DNA from: Martelella mediterranea
GTDB taxonomy: Bacteria > Pseudomonadota > Alphaproteobacteria > Rhizobiales > Rhizobiaceae
Reading direction: 5' to 3'
NCBI RefSeq assembly: GCF_021021415.1
Contig: NZ_JAINWJ010000022.1
Span: forward strand, 35,382 to 99,381
Length of the DNA stretch: 64,000 nucleotides
The notes beneath the pieces are model-generated. The model worked only from the letters and a program-made list of their open reading frames with translations. It was not told the origin of the DNA and did not search any database. Below, piece after piece: positions 25,693 through 33,711 of the stretch (position 1 is the stretch's first letter; each line of letters begins with the position of its first letter). Made by a program: the position numbers and the translations under genes.

Positions 25693-26460
25693 TCAACTCT
25701 TGAATTGTCCGCTGAGCGCCTTCAACCCGCTCATGAACACGCCGACATCGGAACCGACGGCAAGGAAGCCCACGCCGAGGGCCGCATACTCCCGCGCCAG
25801 TTGAAGGTCCGACGTCAGAATGCCGGCAGCCTTGCCCGCGGCCTTGATGCGCTTGAGGGCGTCAACGATGGCCGCCTGCACCTCCGGCGCGCCGGGTTGG
25901 CCGCGATGCCCCATGTCGGCGGCGAGATCGGCCGGGCCGATGAATACGCCGTCGACGCCGTCAACCCCGAGAATGTCATCCAGGTTTTTCAATCCCGCCC
26001 GGCTTTCGACCTGCAACAGCAGGCAGATCTCGTCGGCGGCGGTGGCCAGATAGTCGGCAACCGTGTTGTAGGCGGAGGCCCTTGCGAGCGCTGCGCCAAC
26101 GCCGCGGGCGCCATCCGGCGCATAGCGCGCCGAGCGCACGGTCTCCTCGGCCTGCCTGCCCGTTTCGATCATCGGGATCAGCAGCGTCTGGGCGCCGATG
26201 TCGAGATATTGCTTGATCGTCACCCGGTCATCCGAAGGCGGACGGACGACAGCGGCCGGGGTGTATGGCGCCAGCGCGCGCAGTTGATCAAGGATCGAGC
26301 GCAGATCGTTGGGGCCATGCTCGCCATCGATCAGAAGCCAGTCAAACCCGGCCTGCGCGCACAGTTCCGCCGTGGTCGCTTCGCCCAGGCCGAGCCAGAG
26401 GCCGATTTTCTGTTCGCGGCGCTTCAGCGCTGCCTTGAATTCGTTTTTCGCCGCAGGCAC
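25693..26460 (-). CDS. hpaI: 4-hydroxy-2-oxoheptanedioate aldolase
   Basis: A 255-residue class II pyruvate aldolase, HpaI/HpcH family, doing the last pathway step: cleavage of 4-hydroxy-2-oxoheptane-1,7-dioate to pyruvate and succinic semialdehyde. FDWLLIDGEHGPND, GVGAALARAS and VDGVFIGPADLAADMG are nearly identical to the E. coli enzyme; the metal-binding Glu and Asp are in the VESRAGL and GPADL segments. I chose GTG at 26460 because AGGA lies five bases upstream; another GTG four codons earlier (26472) is possible. It is the last gene of the minus-strand hpaF-to-hpaI run. Confidence 0.93.
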   Translation of the reverse strand: MPAAKNEFKAALKRREQKIGLWLGLGEATTAELCAQAGFDWLLIDGEHGPNDLRSILDQLRALAPYTPAAVVRPPSDDRVTIKQYLDIGAQTLLIPMIETGRQAEETVRSARYAPDGARGVGAALARASAYNTVADYLATAADEICLLLQVESRAGLKNLDDILGVDGVDGVFIGPADLAADMGHRGQPGAPEVQAAIVDALKRIKAAGKAAGILTSDLQLAREYAALGVGFLAVGSDVGVFMSGLKALSGQFKS

Positions 26461-26481
26461 TCTGTTCCTCACTTTGACTGA

Positions 26482-27288
26482 TCATGCAAACCGGCACGAG
26501 ACCGTGCCGAAAGGACCGAAATCGGCAACAATATTGCTGCCCGGCGGACATTCGACGGGGCGGATGAATGAACCCGAAAGAATCACCTGTCCCGCTTCGA
26601 TCCGTTGACCATACTGTGCCATGCGTCGGGCGAGCCAGACAATGCCTTCGACCGGATCATTGAGGACGCCGGCGCCAAGTCCGGTTTCTTCCACCGCGCC
26701 ATCGCGCGTCACGATCGCGCCGACCCAGCGTAGGTCGAATGCATCGATCCGATGGCGGGCCTCTCCCAGAACGATACCGGCATTGGCCGCATTGTCGGAA
26801 ATCGTGTCGACAATGGTTCGCGGCTCTTTCGTCACCGGATCGATGCGCAGAATTCGGGTGTCGAGAATCTCCAGCGCCGGAGCGACAAAATCGGTGGCCG
26901 CAATCACATCCTCGCGGGTGATGCCGTCGCCCGCCAGCGGCGCTTTCATCACAAACGCGATTTCGGCCTCGATGCGCGGCTGAATGAAGCGGCCCTCGGG
27001 GACCGTGGCCCCATCCTCAAAAGCCATATCGTCAAACAGAACGCCGCTGTCGGGCGTCGAAATGCCAAGGGCATACTGCATCGCCTTGGACGTCAGCCCG
27101 ATCTTCCAACCGATGATCGAACGGCCCTGGGCGATTTTCAGGCGCATCAGCTCGGCCTGCACGGCGTAGGCGTCGTCCATGGTCATGTCGGGGTGGGCGA
27201 GACTGAGGAGGCCGATCTGCCGACCGGTCTTTTCCGCCTCGAGCAGGCTCTGCGCTGCCGCGCTTGTTTGTGTCGGGGTAAGGCTCAT
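26482..27288 (-). CDS. hpaH: 2-oxo-hept-4-ene-1,7-dioate hydratase
   Basis: A 268-residue hydratase of the MhpD/HpaH family that adds water to 2-oxo-hept-4-ene-1,7-dioate. Family blocks are GWKIGLTSKAMQ, the metal-binding QPRIEAEIAFVM with its paired Glu residues, and the C-terminal VILSGSFIRPVEC. The length equals E. coli HpaH. It overlaps the preceding FAH-family gene by four bases (ATGA) and lies between hpaG and hpaI, matching pathway order. Confidence 0.94.
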   Translation of the reverse strand: MSLTPTQTSAAAQSLLEAEKTGRQIGLLSLAHPDMTMDDAYAVQAELMRLKIAQGRSIIGWKIGLTSKAMQYALGISTPDSGVLFDDMAFEDGATVPEGRFIQPRIEAEIAFVMKAPLAGDGITREDVIAATDFVAPALEILDTRILRIDPVTKEPRTIVDTISDNAANAGIVLGEARHRIDAFDLRWVGAIVTRDGAVEETGLGAGVLNDPVEGIVWLARRMAQYGQRIEAGQVILSGSFIRPVECPPGSNIVADFGPFGTVSCRFA

Positions 27289-28163
27289 TGTTCGTCCGCC
27301 ACCCCATTGCGCAGGATCCCGATACCATCGGCCTCGACTTCCACCACGTCGCCCGGTTTCAGCCAGCGCGGCGGATCGAAGCGCGCGCCTGCGCCGGTTG
27401 GCGTACCGCAGACGATGATGTCGCCGGGAACAAGCGTCGTGAAGGTCGAGACGTAATTGACGATGTAGCGGAACGAAAACATCATCCGGCTGGTGCGATC
27501 ATTCTGGCGCACCTCGCCGTTGACGCGCGTCGTCAGTTCGATGTCGTCGAGCTGACTGGCATCGGTGAAGGGCACCAGCCAGGGGCCGATGGCCCCGGAG
27601 CGATCGAAATTCTTGCCCTGGGTGACATTGAATTTGGCATGGCGCACCCAGTCGCGGATCGTGCCCTCATTGCAGAGCGAGAGCGCCGCGATATGGTCGT
27701 AGGCATCGGTCTCGGCAATGCGCCGTCCGCCCTTGCCGATGACAATGACGATCTCGCCCTCGTAGTCGAGCTGTTCGCTTTCCGGAGGCCGGATCAGCGG
27801 CCTGTCGTGTCCGGTGAAGGAACGCGGGAAGCGGATGAACAGGGAGGGTTTCGAAGGGGCCGCCTGCCCGTCCTTGTATTCGGCGTTGCGGTCGGGAAAG
27901 TTGACGCCGACGCAGATCAGCTTCTCGGGATTTTGCACCGGGATCAGATATTCGATCTCATCGAGCGCGAAATCCGGCTTGCGCCCGCTGCCCGCTTCAA
28001 CGAGGCGGGAGAGGGCATGGGCTTCGATGGCGGCGCGAAGATCAGGGAAATCGGGCGCGAAGTCCTTGGAAAGGTCAACCGCGCCGTCATCCGTGATCAG
28101 CCCGTAATGGACGCGGCCATGGGCCTTGAACGTGGCGATGCGGGCCGGAATGGGCAGGGCCAT
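27285..28163 (-). CDS. hpaG: FAH-family decarboxylase/isomerase, HpaG role
   Basis: A 292-residue fumarylacetoacetate-hydrolase-fold protein. The metal site is seen in LDYEGEIVIVIGKGG (paired Glu) and the catalytic region in CNEGTIRDWV and QGKNFDRSGAIGPW. CGTPTGAG is the family's C-terminal loop. E. coli HpaG (5-oxopent-3-ene-1,2,5-tricarboxylate decarboxylase) has two such domains; here there is one, so a homodimer likely does the job. Family is certain; the HpaG role rests on position between the VOC dioxygenase and hpaH and on its being the only decarboxylase candidate in the cluster. Confidence 0.87.
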   Translation of the reverse strand: MALPIPARIATFKAHGRVHYGLITDDGAVDLSKDFAPDFPDLRAAIEAHALSRLVEAGSGRKPDFALDEIEYLIPVQNPEKLICVGVNFPDRNAEYKDGQAAPSKPSLFIRFPRSFTGHDRPLIRPPESEQLDYEGEIVIVIGKGGRRIAETDAYDHIAALSLCNEGTIRDWVRHAKFNVTQGKNFDRSGAIGPWLVPFTDASQLDDIELTTRVNGEVRQNDRTSRMMFSFRYIVNYVSTFTTLVPGDIIVCGTPTGAGARFDPPRWLKPGDVVEVEADGIGILRNGVADEQ

Positions 28164-28183
28164 GATACGTTCCCTTCAAATGT

Positions 28184-29164
28184 TTATGGCGCGATGATCG
28201 GCTGGGCCTTCAGGAGCGGCTCCGAAAGCTCGGCGCTGGAAAACAGCGAACCATGCTCGAACCAGCTTTTCGGCGCCGGCGCGCCCCAGAGCGTCTGGCG
28301 CTGCGGGTCCTTCAGGTCCCACTTGATCGGCTCCAGATCCGGGTCGACCGTCTGATAGTCCGAGCAATAGATTTCGATGCGGTGACCATCGGGATCGAGG
28401 ATGTAGAGAAAGAAGGCGTTGGAGATGCCATGGCGGCCGGGACCGCGTTCGATATTGGAGACATATCCGGTCGTTGCCATCAGATCGCACAGATCGATGA
28501 TGTTGAGCGGCGTCGGCACCCAGAAGGCGGTATGGTGCAGACGCGGCCCGCGACCATTGGTAAAGGCGATGTCGTGAACGCCGCCCTTGCGGTGGGTCCA
28601 CGCGGCCCACAGCTTCCCGCTCTCCTCGTCCTCGGTGTATTCGGTCACCCGGAAACCGATCTCGTTGTAGAACGCCACCGAGGCGTCGACATCGGGACTG
28701 AAGCAGTTGAAATGGTCGATCCTGAGCGGCTTGACGCCCTTGTAGAGACCGTATTGCTGGTGGATGGGCGGCAGTCGATCCATTTTGTAGTAGAATTCGA
28801 TCGGCGCGCCGAAATTGTCGATCGTCGCAAGCGTGCGGCCCTGATAGGCGCGCTCGACCCATGCAACAGGCTTGCCCTGCGCCTTGAACCAGTCATGCGC
28901 CTTGTCGAGCTCGTCTTCCGAAAACACCTTGAACGCAATGTAGCTGACGCTCGCGTCCGCCGCCTGCTTCAGGATCATGCAGTGATGGCCGCGCTCTTCC
29001 ATGGCGCGCAGGTAGATGCCCGCGTCGTCCTCGTCGGTGACCTGCAGGCCGAGCGTGTCGACGTAAAACGCACGGCTGGCCGCCAGATCGGTCACGTTGA
29101 ACTCGACATGAGACAACCGCAATATATTGAAGGGCGGATCGAGATTGACTGCTGGAATGGGCAT
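28184..29164 (-). CDS. 3,4-dihydroxyphenylacetate 2,3-dioxygenase, VOC (class I extradiol) type
   Basis: A 326-residue two-domain vicinal-oxygen-chelate dioxygenase. Its metal ligands read as His151 (RIDHFN), His210 or 211 (RLHHTAFW) and Glu264 (HRIEIY), matching the His-His-Glu triad of homoprotocatechuate 2,3-dioxygenase from Brevibacterium/Arthrobacter with a small offset. It performs meta ring cleavage of homoprotocatechuate, the same step as the LigB-type HpaD at 15972, from an unrelated fold. It stands between hpaE and hpaG in the minus-strand operon, has GGAGGAAAAA before its start, and is complete, so it is probably active. Confidence 0.92.
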   Translation of the reverse strand: MPIPAVNLDPPFNILRLSHVEFNVTDLAASRAFYVDTLGLQVTDEDDAGIYLRAMEERGHHCMILKQAADASVSYIAFKVFSEDELDKAHDWFKAQGKPVAWVERAYQGRTLATIDNFGAPIEFYYKMDRLPPIHQQYGLYKGVKPLRIDHFNCFSPDVDASVAFYNEIGFRVTEYTEDEESGKLWAAWTHRKGGVHDIAFTNGRGPRLHHTAFWVPTPLNIIDLCDLMATTGYVSNIERGPGRHGISNAFFLYILDPDGHRIEIYCSDYQTVDPDLEPIKWDLKDPQRQTLWGAPAPKSWFEHGSLFSSAELSEPLLKAQPIIAP

Positions 29165-29230
29165 TTTTTCCTCCGGAAAGGCCGTGGCGACATCCTCCGT
29201 CAGCCATGGCCAGCGTATGTCTTTGTTGTT

Positions 29231-30742
29231 TCAGCCGCCAAGCTTTGGCGTGGCATGGGGGGCAAGCGGGAAGGAGACGTTGACCGTTTCCATGTAGAAG
29301 TCGAAAGACCAGTCGCCGCCGTCGCGGCCTATGCCGGAGCTTTTGACCCCGCCAAACGGCGTCGGCAGATGACGGACGTTTTCCGAGTTCACCCACATCA
29401 TTCCGACCTCCAGCCGCTCGGTCATCCAGATCGCGGTATCGAGACTGCCGGTCCAGAGATAGGCGCTCAGGCCGTATTGGACGTCGTTGGCGATCTTGAG
29501 AGCCTCGTCGCGATCCTTGAACGGGATTGCCGTCAGGACCGGCCCGAAGATTTCCTCCTGGGCGATGCGCATATCGTTATTGGCATTGGTGAACAGCGTC
29601 GGCCGTACGAAGCAGCCTTCGCTGCCATATTTTTCGCCGCCGGCGGCGATCGTCGCGCCTTCCTTGCGGGCGAGCGCGAAATAGGAGAGAACCTTCTTCT
29701 CATGAACCGGGTGGATCAGCGGGCCGACCACGGTTTCGGGATCAAGCGGATGGCCGATCTTGATGCGGTCGGCAACGGCGGCAACGCGACGGGTGAAATC
29801 GTCATAGATGCTTTCCTGCACAAGCAGGCGCGAAGACGAGGTGCAGCGCTCGCCATTCAACGAATAGATCATGAAGGTTGCGGCATCGACGGCACTGTCG
29901 AGATCGGCATCGTCGAAAACGATGACCGGGTTTTTGCCGCCGAGTTCGAAGTGAACCCGCTTCAGCGTTGGCGCCCCCTGGGCCATGATCATCGAGCCGG
30001 TGCGGCTTTCGCCGACAAAGGCGACCGCCTTGATGTCGGGGTGCTCCGTCAGCGCCTTTCCGGCGTCCTCGCCGAAACCGTTGACGAGGTTGAGGACGCC
30101 CTTCGGGAGCCCGGCCTCTTCGGCGATCTCGACCAGAAGCTTGGCCGTCATCGGCGAGAATTCGGCCGGTTTGTGAACCACGGTGCAGCCCGAGGCCAGC
30201 GCCGGCGCGATCTTCCATGTCGACAGCATGAACGGCGTATTCCACGGGGTGATCACACCCACAGGGCCAATCGGACGGCGGGAGGTTGTGTTCAGCTGCC
30301 CGGCGCTTCTGAGGGTCTTGCCGTCCTGCGCTTCGGGCGCCTTGTCGGCGAAGAACCGAAAGTTCTCGGCGCCGCGCAAGGCGGCTTTGGACATGAAGCG
30401 GATAGCCTGGCCGGTGTCCATGCATTCGGTGAAGGCGATTTCCTCCGCGCGCGCCTCGATCGCGTCGGCAACGGCATGAAGGATCTTGCGGCGCTTGGCG
30501 CCCGGCATGTCGCGCCAGGCGGGAAAGGCCGCCTTGGCTGCGGCAACGGCGGCATCGATGTCGGCTGACTTGCCGTGAGCGACATCGGCGAGCTTGCGCA
30601 GGTCAACCGGCGATATGGTCTGGAACGTCGCGCCATCGGCTGCCGGAACCGACTGGCCATTGATGTGGTTCATCACGCCTGTTTCGCCCCGCTGCGCAAT
30701 GTATGCCTCAGCCTTGGCGCGGTTTTCTTGAAGTGAAGTCAT
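29231..30742 (-). CDS. hpaE: 5-carboxymethyl-2-hydroxymuconate semialdehyde dehydrogenase
   Basis: A 503-residue aldehyde dehydrogenase that oxidises the ring-cleavage product to 5-carboxymethyl-2-hydroxymuconate with NAD. The active site is conserved: GVITPWNTPFML, Glu in FELGGKNPVIVF, and Cys in NGERCTSSSRLLV, the last also typical of HpaE/betaine-aldehyde-type enzymes. The first ATG of the frame gives 488 typical residues plus about 15 extra; an internal ATG at MNHINGQSV is an alternative. It follows hpaF and precedes the VOC dioxygenase. Confidence 0.93.
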   Translation of the reverse strand: MTSLQENRAKAEAYIAQRGETGVMNHINGQSVPAADGATFQTISPVDLRKLADVAHGKSADIDAAVAAAKAAFPAWRDMPGAKRRKILHAVADAIEARAEEIAFTECMDTGQAIRFMSKAALRGAENFRFFADKAPEAQDGKTLRSAGQLNTTSRRPIGPVGVITPWNTPFMLSTWKIAPALASGCTVVHKPAEFSPMTAKLLVEIAEEAGLPKGVLNLVNGFGEDAGKALTEHPDIKAVAFVGESRTGSMIMAQGAPTLKRVHFELGGKNPVIVFDDADLDSAVDAATFMIYSLNGERCTSSSRLLVQESIYDDFTRRVAAVADRIKIGHPLDPETVVGPLIHPVHEKKVLSYFALARKEGATIAAGGEKYGSEGCFVRPTLFTNANNDMRIAQEEIFGPVLTAIPFKDRDEALKIANDVQYGLSAYLWTGSLDTAIWMTERLEVGMMWVNSENVRHLPTPFGGVKSSGIGRDGGDWSFDFYMETVNVSFPLAPHATPKLGG

Positions 30743-30798
30743 CTTTGTCGTGCCTCTTTCCTTGGGGGCATGATTGGCATTCCTGGTGCGGGCGCGGC

Positions 30799-31191
30799 CT
30801 ACGGCCTGCCGGCGGCAATGCGTTTGTGTATCGGGTTATTCTTGAAGCTCAGCGCCGAAACGCTCTCCGCGATATCCAGGGACAGGGAGAGGTGATTATT
30901 CGCGATCAGCGGCGCCAGAAAGACCTCGGCCGCCTTGAAAATATCCGCGCCGGCAGCATGCAACGCATCCTGCGAACGGCCCTGGCCAACAGTCAGCACC
31001 ATGGCGAGAAAGCGATCATCGCGATTGCCATCCGTCATGGCATAGGCATCGGCGGCGAAAGCGCGAACCCGAATGCCTGCCGTCGGAAACAGGCCGGTCC
31101 CGATCATCGCCAGGCGTAACGCGTCACATAACGCGCCTATGTCGGCTTCGCGCGCCAGCGGCGCCGAATATTCAAGTCTGAGATGGGGCAA
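30799..31191 (-). CDS. hpaF: 5-carboxymethyl-2-hydroxymuconate delta-isomerase
   Basis: A 130-residue isomerase of the tautomerase (4-oxalocrotonate tautomerase-like) superfamily, matching HpaF in length and in GTGLFPTAGIRVRA and LSLDIAESV. The start is TTG at 31189-31191 with AGGA seven bases upstream; this choice puts Pro directly after the initiator Met, which is required because the free N-terminal Pro is the catalytic base in this superfamily. It is the first gene of the minus-strand catabolic run hpaF-hpaE-VOC-hpaG-hpaH-hpaI, and its promoter region holds an HpaR-like site shared with divergent hpaR. Confidence 0.92.
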   Translation of the reverse strand: MPHLRLEYSAPLAREADIGALCDALRLAMIGTGLFPTAGIRVRAFAADAYAMTDGNRDDRFLAMVLTVGQGRSQDALHAAGADIFKAAEVFLAPLIANNHLSLSLDIAESVSALSFKNNPIHKRIAAGRP

Positions 31192-31231
31192 CAGCGTTTC
31201 CTCCCGAAAAAATCCTGCGCCACTGGTACAA

Positions 31232-31243
31232 TTAACGTGTTAA
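31232..31243. promoter_or_regulatory. putative HpaR operator between hpaF and hpaR
   Basis: TTAACGTGTTAA is symmetric at ten of twelve positions and shares AATTAAC(A/G)TGT with the two other sites (15943-15955 and 21730-21742). It lies 41 bases upstream of hpaF and 86-97 bases upstream of hpaR, in their common divergent promoter. A TTGACA sequence on the minus strand (31262-31257) just beyond it could serve as -35 for hpaF. Autoregulation of hpaR from such a site is known in E. coli W. Confidence 0.6.
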
Positions 31244-31328
31244 CGTTTATCGACCTTGTCAAGGCGTTTTTTTTAAAACATGACAATGGTGGATGATGCC
31301 AATCGACAAACACGGGAGAGGAGCCGTC

Positions 31329-31820
31329 GTGCGCGAAACGACCCAGACGAAGAGCAGTGACAGGATTCTCCACGACGGATTCCAACTGGCAAAGACAAGG
31401 CGAACGCTTCCGATATCGTTGCTGCGCTCACGCGAGGCGGTGATGGAATTGTTTCGTCCGATGCTGCGCAAATACGATGTGACCGAGCAGCAATGGCGCG
31501 TCATCCGGGTGCTTTTCGAGGCGGGGCCGCTGGATGCATCGAGACTGGCGAAGGGGGCCTGCATCCTGCCGCCGAGCCTGACGCGAATCCTGCGCGCGCT
31601 GGAGCAGCGCAAGCTGATCGAGGTCCGCAAGGACCCCTCGGATCGGCGCCACACAATCGTGCAGCTCACCGAGGAAGGCGAGAAGCTGATCCGCATAGCC
31701 TCGGCCGACAGCGTGGCCATCTATCGGGATATCGAGGCATTGCTCGGTGCGGATCGGCTCGCGGCGATCCTCGACGAACTTGAATTTCTGCTCGAAACGC
31801 TTGGCGACAGGGAAACCTAG
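31329..31820 (+). CDS. hpaR: MarR-family repressor of homoprotocatechuate degradation
   Basis: A 163-residue MarR regulator of the HpaR/HpcR group. The winged helix has VTEQQWRVIRVLFEAGPLDASRLA, ILPPSLTRILRALEQR and the wing KDPSDRRHTIVQLTEEG. In E. coli W, HpaR represses the meta-cleavage operon and its own gene until the aromatic acid binds. I chose GTG at 31329 because AGGAG lies five bases upstream; ATGs at 31293 and 31296 have no good site. Divergent from hpaF. Confidence 0.92.
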   Translation: MRETTQTKSSDRILHDGFQLAKTRRTLPISLLRSREAVMELFRPMLRKYDVTEQQWRVIRVLFEAGPLDASRLAKGACILPPSLTRILRALEQRKLIEVRKDPSDRRHTIVQLTEEGEKLIRIASADSVAIYRDIEALLGADRLAAILDELEFLLETLGDRET

Positions 31821-32379
31821 GTGCCGCGACTGTCGCGTCTTCCTCGTCAAGAAAGCCCGTGCCGCGTTGCTGGCGGCGCACCATGGAACTCTTCATTTTA
31901 ATGGCCGGATGATGCGTAAATTCATCGAATAAATCGATCGCTGAAATCGGTTATATGCAGTTGCTAGACGTCAGGTCTGTTTGCAAGATGTCTGGTATTC
32001 GGCCAAACGGGCAGACCCGTGGATCGTTTCGGAAGGAGGAAGTCCGAGACGAGTCCCGTAGCGTAGGCGTGAGGAGGAGGAGATCATGGTTTTTGCAGCC
32101 AATATTGGCGGATGGCAGCAATGCACATTCGTCCTTTTGAAAAATACCTAGCCCGCCCACAGTCTATTCCCCCGGTTCAAACACCGATTCTGATCGTATC
32201 CAACTGACCGAAACCGCCGTGGCTGGCAGGGATGTCTTTCTGGGCGCCGCCGCCCGGACCGCTGTTGCTGGTCCGGGCGAGGCCGGGTTCGGGCGCCGGT
32301 GAGGCAAGTGAGAGGCAAGGCGGATGACTTGCAGGAAATAACGGAGGCGTCGGCGCCTTCGGCACACAGGAGAACTGAT
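31821..32379. other. long intergenic region between hpaR and the PcaC-like gene
   Basis: About 560 bases without a convincing gene, apart from a 21-codon frame at 32086-32151. The part 31890-32020 is AT-richer than its surroundings and probably contains the promoter of the downstream six-gene unit. AGAC-GTCAGGTCT near 31967-31980 shows partial dyad symmetry. A purine-rich stretch 32070-32083 (GTGAGGAGGAGGAG) looks like a ribosome binding site for a lost or very short gene. No terminator was recognised after hpaR. Confidence 0.5.
32086..32151 (+). CDS. candidate 21-residue leader peptide or gene remnant
   Basis: ATG at 32086 is placed six bases after a perfect GGAGGAGGAG and is followed by 21 codons, starting MVFAANIGGW and ending LLKNT, then TAG. 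The ribosome binding site is stronger than that of most real genes here, and it lies about 230 bases before the PcaC-like gene. It may be a leader peptide or the surviving 5' end of a deleted gene. No homology is recognised. Confidence 0.25.
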   Translation: MVFAANIGGWQQCTFVLLKNT

Positions 32380-32766
32380 ATGTCGGAAACCAAAACCAAT
32401 TTCGAACGCGGTCTTGAATTGCGGCGCGTGATGTTCGGCCCGCAAGGCGCGGATGAGCAGATCGACAACGCCTCGGACTATATGGCTCCGATGCAGGACA
32501 TCGTGACCAGGATCTGCTTCGGCGAGGGCTGGCAGCGCCCGGTCTTTGACAAGAAGACCCGCAGTCTCTTGACGTTGGCGATGTTGACGGCGATGGGGCG
32601 CACCCACGAGATCAAGATTCATACGCGCGGAGCGATCTCCAATGGCGCCACGCGGGAGGAGCTCCGCGAGGTTTTTCTGCACTCCTATCTCTATTGCGGT
32701 ATTCCGCTGATGGTCGACGCGATGCGCGCCAGTGACGAGGTCTTGTCCGAACTGGAGGAGAAATGA
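32380..32766 (+). CDS. carboxymuconolactone decarboxylase family protein (PcaC-like)
   Basis: A 128-residue all-helical protein close in size to 4-carboxymuconolactone decarboxylase (PcaC). It has the family core KTRSLLTLAMLTAMGR, EIKIHTRGAISNGATREELREVFLH as helix and loop, and YCGIPLMVDA. PcaC decarboxylates gamma-carboxymuconolactone in protocatechuate degradation, but no other pca gene is nearby, so another lactone or a peroxidase-like role is possible. ATG at 32380 follows AGGAGAACTGAT. Its stop overlaps the next start (ATGA). Confidence 0.85.
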   Translation: MSETKTNFERGLELRRVMFGPQGADEQIDNASDYMAPMQDIVTRICFGEGWQRPVFDKKTRSLLTLAMLTAMGRTHEIKIHTRGAISNGATREELREVFLHSYLYCGIPLMVDAMRASDEVLSELEEK

Positions 32767-33659
32767 TGGAGCAGCGTGTCGGCTTTGTCGGCCTGGGCAA
32801 TATGGGCGAGCCGATGGCGCGCAACATTGCCCGGAAGGGATTTGCCCTGACGATCCATGATGCCGACGCCGACCGCGCCGCGCGGATCGCCCAAGACATC
32901 GGCGCGAAGGCGGCTGAAAACCTGACGGCGTTGGGCGAAGCCGCAGACATCGTGGTGACAATGTTGCCAACCGGCGAGATCGTGCGCGCGGTCGCGTTGG
33001 AGCAGGGACTTGCGGATGGCCTCGCCGCCGGCAGCCTTGTCATCGACATGTCGTCGTCAGTGCCGATGACAACCGTCGAACTGGGCAAGGCGCTCGCAGA
33101 GCGCGGCATTGCGCTGGTCGATGCGCCGGTGTCGGGCGGCGTTCCGCGTGCGGAAGCCGGAACGCTGGCGATCATGGCCGGGGCTTCGGACGCCGGGCAT
33201 CTGGAGCGCGCGCGACCTGTACTGGAGGCGATGGGCGACAAGATCTTCCCAACCGGACCTCTGGGGACGGGGCATGCCATGAAGGCGCTCAATAATTATT
33301 CGGCGGCCGCAGGCTTTGCCGCCGCGAGCGAGGCTCTCATTCTCGGCGAACGCTTCGGCCTCGACCCGAAGACGGCGGTCGAGATCATGAATGTTTCCAC
33401 CGGGCGTAATTTCTCGACCGAGATGACGATCCCGAGTGAGGTGATCGCCGGAAGGTTCAGTTCCGGCTTCGCGCTGGCCTTGTTGGCCAAGGACGTCGGC
33501 ATTGCGGCGAAGCTCGCGCAGGAACTGGGCGCCGATCTGCCGCTCGTCGCGCAGACGGACCACTGGTGGAATGCCGCTCTTCAGGCATCGGAAGGCGGAG
33601 CCGACCATACGACAGCCTATAGTCACTGGAAAACCAGGGCTTCGTTTCAGAAGCAATGA
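32763..33659 (+). CDS. beta-hydroxyacid dehydrogenase (3-hydroxyisobutyrate dehydrogenase family)
   Basis: A 298-residue NAD(P)-dependent dehydrogenase with GFVGLGNMGEPMARNIA, the substrate loop DAPVSGGVPRAEAG and catalytic Lys in GHAMKALNNY. It is similar throughout to the protein at 11725-12627, including the C-terminal GGADHTTAY. It overlaps the PcaC-like gene by four bases and precedes the TRAP transporter genes by 52 bases, so the transported acid is probably its substrate or precursor. Confidence 0.9.
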   Translation: MMEQRVGFVGLGNMGEPMARNIARKGFALTIHDADADRAARIAQDIGAKAAENLTALGEAADIVVTMLPTGEIVRAVALEQGLADGLAAGSLVIDMSSSVPMTTVELGKALAERGIALVDAPVSGGVPRAEAGTLAIMAGASDAGHLERARPVLEAMGDKIFPTGPLGTGHAMKALNNYSAAAGFAAASEALILGERFGLDPKTAVEIMNVSTGRNFSTEMTIPSEVIAGRFSSGFALALLAKDVGIAAKLAQELGADLPLVAQTDHWWNAALQASEGGADHTTAYSHWKTRASFQKQ

Positions 33660-33711
33660 TCAGTATCGCCAAGTCGATATTCGGCATTGGCATTTCTTGG
33701 AGGAGGAAAGC

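Noticed and set aside
28253..30568. 771-codon plus-strand open frame
   Set aside because: The longest frame in the window, but it is antisense to the VOC dioxygenase and hpaE genes, both with full active sites; its translation has no domain.
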